Assembly (NCBI GenBank): GCA_023238725.1
Contig: CM041544.1
Coordinates: 5,104,001-5,168,000, forward strand
Source of the DNA: Scortum barcoo
Taxonomy: Eukaryota; Chordata; Actinopteri; Centrarchiformes; Terapontidae
DNA length: 64,000 nt
Reading direction: 5' to 3'
The translations under genes were made by a program, and so were the position numbers. Below, in pieces: positions 58,803-64,000 of this stretch (positions are counted from its first letter, which is position 1; the number at the start of each line of letters is the position of its first letter). The notes under the pieces were generated by a model. The model searched no databases. It was not told the origin of the DNA and was given only the letters and a program-made list of their open reading frames with translations.

Positions 58803-61800
58803 TGGGGCACATCTGCCATTCCCCAAGGGCGGACAACTGTCCACAGGCTTGACCTTCCTGCGTCGTCATGGTTCTGCTCTGTAACAATACTGTCCACACT
58901 GCATAGGTCAGCCGGCCTGGGATACACACAGGATCCCAATTATGGGTCACAGCCCTCTTTTCCTATCTGTGTGGGCTTTTGTGTCTGCGAATATTTTCCG
59001 TTGCACATTTTGTCTTTACATATGAATGATTTAAATTGGAAATAACACTTTTATTAGGGCAGCTTTAGCTTTTAAACAGTGTTTTTCTTATGACACGCAA
59101 AATCCATTAAGAAAAAAAATGAAATAATCTTCCTTAAAAAACTGACTTTGCAGTTTTTAATCTTTTAGTGTGTTTGAACCATCTGTATCTCAATAATGAA
59201 GACACTATGGCTCAGTGTGGCTGCATTCATCTGTTTTCTGGAAACACAAGACCAGTTAGCAGCGTTAATGCCAGCTTTGGCCACTGGATTTGGATCGCTG
59301 TTCTTGGGTCTGTCCTGGGAGGTATTTAATCACAAGTCTAGCATAAGTGCAGTAATAAGGCCACCGCTGATTCAAGCCATTTTTGTTCCTGGATACGTTT
59401 CTGCTGCATCATGTTTCACTTACTTTGATAACTGTGATTAAGCTGTGATTGAACTAACAAGTTTGTGACCTCATGAGCCCCATAAAGGTCCCACATATCA
59501 TTGTAATTGTGATTTCTAGCAACTGGGAATTTTTTTGGCATCGATTTGAGCCATAAATAAGTAGTTGTTTACACAAAAGTAAAGGTTTAAAAAGACCTTT
59601 CTATTACCTTTACAAAAAAAAAACCTTTGTACACTGGAAGTGAATTTCGCAGCATTTCAAGACACAAAAAGGACAAAAACAACAAAAGAAGCTCTGTTAT
59701 TGTCACACGCCTACCTTACAGCTCTCTGCAACTGTTTGGTATAAAAGCGTGGCTCACAGACACCAGAGGGAGTAAAATAATGTGCTCTTATGTTTGATGT
59801 GGCGAGCAACATCTGCAACAGGTGACCAGGTCCAAAAGGGCAGAAACTAGCAGCAGGTTGTTCAGAAAGGCAGGTGGGGGTCAATAACAGAGCAGGTAGA
59901 GAACGGGCAAAACACTTTGGACGGCTCTGGAGATGATCTGAAGAAGTGTAAGTGGAACTGAGATTCATGAGCAGGTACTAGGAGGGTAATCGAGGAATCA
60001 GAGGCAGGGTGGGTGTGGGGATCAGGTGACTGGAACTGGTGGGAAATAAATCTGCCTCAACGGATGCTGCTCTCTATCTTTTGCGTGTTTAATCTCATTT
60101 AATCAACAGCCAGTCTCCAATTTGAGACACAAAGATACCCATTCTCTTCCACTGTGGAAAATGCATACAATTAGAAATAATGAAAAATAGTATGTTTGTG
60201 TCTAAACCAGCAGTCAAAACATTATCAGATGACTTCAGATCCTGATGTCAGGCTCATCCCCGCCAAGTGCTGCCTCACTGTGAATGATTCAGCTGTTCCC
60301 AGAGGCGAGGCGCTGTGCAGTATTTCCACATTAGCAGCTAATCCTTTTGAAGATGAAATACCTTCTGAATGTATCTCTCAGTTGGCTACTGTACAATGCC
60401 AACAAGGATCAAATAGACTGCCTTGTTCTCGAGCAATAAGTCATGGAGGGAATACGCCAGAATATGTATGATCACGTTAATTGCCTTGCCACTGAAGTAA
60501 AAGTATTTCCCTCTATTATCTTGGCATGCCAGGACGCCGAGCAGTCAACAAATCTAATAGTGGTTCCCCTCCGCCCGGCCAGAGAGGCCTCTCTATCACC
60601 GCTCAGCAGCCACAGGGCACCACAGGCATAATAGCAATCTCATTCCCTGCCACCCTGGGCTCAGCTGGCACCCAGACAGGCTTTCCATCATCGCTAGCAT
60701 GCAGCACAAGATGATATTCAAATGGAGTGGGCAATTAAGATGAATCAGAGTGTGCACAAATAGTATTGATCTACAAGTGTGCCATTGTGCAACTGCATTA
60801 GTAATATAAGAGCAGGAGGGGTTGCGTGGTTGGAGATCTCGCATTCCTCAAGAGAGCCGACATGCTTTATGCCATGCTACTAAATGAAATAATGAACTAA
60901 ATCTGCACTGCTTCTGGATATTGTGGGGGTTGTGGTTCTGTTTCTCCAGCGATGGACCAGCTGGTTTTCAGAAACTGCGGACTATGGTTTAAGGTTGAGG
61001 ACAGGTTCTTGTGGAGAAGGGAGGTAAGGAAGATTATACATATTAAAGCATCAATTGTTGATGAGTGAGACAGATGACAAATAAAAGGACAGTTCATTTG
61101 AATAATCATTCAAAAAATAAAACATAAAAAATATCAGGGTTAGGGTCTGATCACACCATACACACAGTTTTGGATCAGTGCCTCTGAAATTTCTTCCTCA
61201 ACAATGCAGTACAGTGGAGTTGAATAAGATTTTATTTGTGGTGCTTGGCAGAACATTGTTTGCAGATCTCAGGAGATATTTCAAAGTAAATCCAAAAATA
61301 TCTACATGGCCACCAGCAGGTGTCATGAAGGCAGCAGATTCATTCATTTTTTCTGTACGTCTCTGTGACGATCTCTTCCACAGCAGACGTTGACTTTTCA
61401 CGGCAGGAAATGTGCATGTGTAATTCATACCATTAAAAATGAAGCTTGTTCCAGGCCCCTGGTGTTGTGCATGCTGGCTCACTGTTATGGCTTAATGGGA
61501 CACCTGATGGAACTCAGCTATCGTTACATTTTTTTCTCGTGTGCTTTCCCAAGTCAAAATGCACTGTATGTATGGAGTTGCCGGAAAACCAAACAAACAT
61601 GGATGATTTACATAGTCCATAAAACGTTATTTAATATGAATAAATCAAAATTGAATGGCTATAGTGTGATGTTGTCAGTGGAAAGCATGTCTAACTCTCA
61701 CATGACCAACTCTGTAATCCATCTTGACTTTACTTGACACAGTAGGCCTATATATGTCAGAAACTTTGACAACTCAGCCTTCCAGTCTCCTGTATGCTCA

Positions 61801-61975
61801 TCTCTTTGAGTCTTTGCTCTTTTATTTGCTCATCCTGTCTGTTGTCACACCTTTGTCTGTTTACCACTGCAGTAAGATGTTGAGTCCATAACCTGATCAC
61901 CTGAACTGCTACTCCAGCGCTCAGTGAAAGAAAAGATGTTCTGGTAAATTAGGTGTAGTGGCCTTTTGAAGCAAG

Positions 61976-62308
61976 CAGTAACTAATGATTTTTCATTATG
62001 GATTGATCTGCTGGTTATCTTCTCAATTAATCGATTAATTGTTTGGTTTGTAAAACTTCAGAAATCATGGGAAATGCTGTCACAATTTCTAAAAGCCCAA
62101 AGTGACTCCTTCACAATGCTCGTTTGGCCATCCAGTGGTCCAAATATTAATGAATGAAATCATTTTAAGGAAAAGCAGCAAATCCTCACATTAATGCAGC
62201 AACCATGCAGTCTTTTTGCATGAAAAAGGATAAAAATAACTAATCAATTTTTAAAAACAATTGATGATGATGATTAATTGATTGATTTACAAATCGTCTC
62301 AGCTGTAC
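61976..62308. mobile_element. MITE-like repeat with TAATCGATTAAT-type inverted ends
   Basis: Starts GCAGTAACTAATGATTTTTCATTATGG with TCAATTAATCGATTAATTGT and GTTTGGTTTGTAAAACTTCAG, and ends with GATGATTAATTGATTGATTTAC and ATCGTCTCAGCTGTACC. The order and the palindromic ends match a very common short non-autonomous element in fish. It has no coding capacity. Confidence 0.65.
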
Positions 62309-62394
62309 CTGTATACTGTTAGAGGGTTTACTTTATAGACATCATTTCTTAAGCTATTCCTACGTTTTATACGGTATGTAAAGACAATTAAAGC

Positions 62395-62520
62395 TTTTAA
62401 ATAGTCGCAGTAAAGTAAAAAGTACCACACTTCCCTCTGACATGTGGTGGACTGACACATTTGCACTCCAGTCCAATACCTGAGTAAAAGTACTCAGTTT
62501 CTTCCATGTGTGGAGTAACC
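62395..62520 (-). mobile_element. Fragment of the AAGTAAAAGTACT repeat family
   Basis: Contains GCAGTAAAGTAAAAAGTACCACAC, TTCCCTCTGACATGTGGTGGACTG and ACCTGAGTAAAAGTACTCAG. These are blocks of the family seen at 52678-53140 in opposite orientation. Confidence 0.55.
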
Positions 62521-62560
62521 ACAGTCACAGCACACACTACAGGACGTGCGGCCTCAGTGA

Positions 62561-62642
62561 GCTCTCACACTGACAGATGATCAGCTCTCACACTGACAGA
62601 TGATCAGCTCTCACACTGACAGATGATCAGCTCTCACACTGA
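62561..62642. repeat. 23-bp tandem repeat, about 3.6 copies
   Basis: The unit GCTCTCACACTGACAGATGA+TCA starts at 62561, 62584, 62607 and 62630 (the last partial), with no mismatch that I can see. It lies immediately upstream of the CpG-rich kndc1 promoter region. There are no spacers, so it is not CRISPR-like. Confidence 0.95.
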
Positions 62643-63031
62643 GTCACGCAGCCTGCAGCTCCTCCACAGTGAGGAGAGAGGAGAGATGATGGGGGGGCAG
62701 ACAGCTGCGGCTCACACAGCTTCAGTGTGTCTGTGGAGGTGTAGTAGTCATGGCAGCCTCACACACTGACCATCCTCCTCCCTCCTCCTCCTCCTCCCCC
62801 GGCTGTGAGGCGCAGTGTCGCTGTCGTCGTCCTCTCCTCCTCCTCCTCCTCCTCTTCCTCCTCCTCTGGAGCGGAGCCGCCCGCAGTGACCGTCCGCTGA
62901 CGGTTTGCGCTGCAGCAAGTAGCAGCCGGAGCCCGCAGCACACGGCCCGGGCATGCCATCGGTCCGGACCGCGAAGACCGAGGTCTGGACCGGAATCCGC
63001 TTCACCACCTGAGGGAATCAAAGCTGGTGCA
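62640..63031 (+). promoter_or_regulatory. kndc1: CpG-rich promoter and 5' UTR of kndc1
   Basis: GC- and CpG-dense block with CTC repeats (about 62773-62870) and many CCG/CGG motifs, directly before the start codon at 63032. It fits a CpG-island promoter. The transcription start site cannot be fixed from sequence. Confidence 0.6.
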
Positions 63032-63112
63032 ATGGAGCCGTCGGGGAGGGAGCTGGGAGACAGAGAGGGCTACTGTGAGCTGGAGCATCTGCCCCCACTG
63101 CTGGAGGACGAG
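63032..63112 (+). CDS. kndc1: kndc1 first coding exon (residues 1-27)
   Basis: KNDC1 (very-KIND) is a brain-expressed Ras guanine-nucleotide exchange factor with two KIND domains, a Ras exchanger N-terminal motif and a C-terminal RasGEF domain. It acts in dendrites and binds MAP2. Only the start is here: MEPSGRELGDREGYC then ELEHLPPLLEDE, with donor GAG|GTGAGA at 63113 and phase 0. The segment resembles the human N-terminus I recall (...FYDFEPLPTLPEDE, after which the first KIND domain begins). The ATG at 63032 has G at -3 and +4. The identity rests on this short match plus the ADGRA1-KNDC1 gene order. An in-frame upstream ATG at 62750 is discussed in the findings. Confidence 0.75.
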
Positions 63113-64000
63113 GTGAGAGGTTGGAGTTCAGGGCTGGGCTTTATTTCATTAATATGGTTCGTTAGGTGCTGTGAGCTTACACTGAAGACAGCAAACAGCA
63201 GCAGCTCTGAGATCATGTCTGTTCTTTAATATGCACCCAGGCTTTTTCACTGGGGAGGATACTTACTCCTTAATATTTAAACTGCTGAGGCTGTACATCC
63301 GTCGTTTAGCATTTGATGTCTTTATTATTAGATTATTGATGTTTGATTTTCACCTCAGTGTAAGACTCAACAGCAGATGGCAATGAAACTGATGCTGCAT
63401 GTATATTTTTTTTATGTGACCCATAGACTGTGCTTGGCTGTCAAACTTCTTCTTATTACCAGTTTTCATGTTCTTCAAAAGCACCAGTCATTTTGAAACA
63501 GGTCAAAGTTCACAAGTTCATGCAAAATGTGTTTTACATATCCAAAGTAAAAGTACTTTAGAAAGTAATTTATTTCCAGTTACATAGTTTTGTCTCGCTT
63601 TTTTCCCAACAGGGGTCGGGCCCCTAAATCTTGGGAGCCCTGAGATGATTATTGGAGTAGATCTATGCTTTTTGTGAAATACTGAATAATTTAACTTATT
63701 TTAACCTTATAAGGCTGTTTCTTTGACAAAATCTTTGAATCTTTGGGACAAATCATCGTTTAATCAGACTGCAAACAACTCACAGACATCTTAAATGTGA
63801 CCCGCCTAACGGCCGTGTGGTATTTTATAAACTTATCAAATGTAATGCCTGAGCTTAAAAAGTCACTTTCTAAATGCAGTGTAGTAAAAAGTACAATTTG
63901 GACAATTGGACTGGAGCTGAAGAATGAAGTAGAATAAAATGGAAATATTGGTTATAACTTTACCGTTGGACATGAACTTCACTGAAAAATGGAAAACTTC
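63113..64000 (+). other. kndc1 intron 1 (start)
   Basis: No KIND-domain exon is visible before the window ends. The second half (about 63540-64000) carries blocks of the AAGTAAAAGTACT dispersed-repeat family, such as AAAGTAAAAGTACTTTAGAAAG, GTGTAGTAAAAAGTACAATTTG and GAAGTAGAATAAAATGGAAAT. The middle contains GGGGTCGGGCCCCTAAATCTTGG, which is also repeat-like. Confidence 0.7.

Larger units (their letters stand above)
49866..62640. other. Intergenic region between adgra1 and kndc1
   Basis: About 12.8 kb without a supported gene. It holds TG/CA microsatellites (about 51043-51100, 52604-52620, 57671-57694, 57776-57801), T-runs (51266-51285, 58764-58802), repeat-derived segments (52678-53140, 61976-62308, 62395-62520) and a 23-bp tandem repeat at 62561-62642. 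Stretches at about 54230-54560 and 60190-60720 are less repetitive and may contain conserved noncoding elements. I cannot demonstrate that without comparison. Confidence 0.8.

Noticed and set aside
62561..62642. Tandem repeat as a CRISPR array
   Set aside because: Units are contiguous with no spacers and the genome is vertebrate.
62722..63021. Minus-strand Arg-rich frame at the kndc1 promoter
   Set aside because: Reverse translation of CTC/CCG repeats. The plus strand has the start codon, donor and family match.

Overview
This window is vertebrate genomic DNA, almost certainly from a spiny-rayed (percomorph-like) teleost. The basis is split genes with GT/AG introns of 0.3 to 19 kb, many CA, TA, CT and GGAT microsatellites, two CpG-rich promoter-like blocks, and several short dispersed repeats that I recognise from fish genomes. 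There are no bacterial operons, no CRISPR array and no recognisable tRNA or rRNA genes.

Region 1 (1271-48014, + strand) carries most of an adhesion GPCR of subfamily A, which I identify as adgra1 (GPR123). Seven coding exons join with matching phases into one 2343-base frame (780 residues plus stop): two exons of the GAIN/GPS region (1271-1481, 2005-2213), four exons for TM1 to TM4 (21095-21222, 26812-26935, 38385-38530, 46187-46282), and a large last exon (46586-48014) with TM5 to TM7, a long cytoplasmic tail and a C-terminal ETTV PDZ ligand. Any further 5' exons lie before the window. A CpG-rich block at about 2580-2970, followed by a 12-codon ORF with a donor in the right phase (2971-3006), looks like an internal promoter and alternative first exon for a short receptor lacking the GAIN domain. 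The 3' UTR runs to about 49.86 kb.

Region 2 (49.9-62.6 kb) is intergenic, with microsatellites, dispersed repeats and no supported gene.

Region 3 (62.6-64 kb) is a second CpG-rich promoter and the first coding exon of a gene whose 27-residue start resembles KNDC1 (very-KIND Ras-GEF). ADGRA1 followed by KNDC1 on the same strand is the order I know from human 10q26.3, so the two identifications support each other.

The strongest observations are the alternative first exon, the GPS site that lacks the cleavage triad, a His/Cys-rich receptor tail, a possible in-frame exitron in the last exon, and an in-frame upstream ATG with a signal-peptide-like leader at kndc1. I did not find a convincing new biological system; most of the rest is ordinary intronic and intergenic fish DNA.
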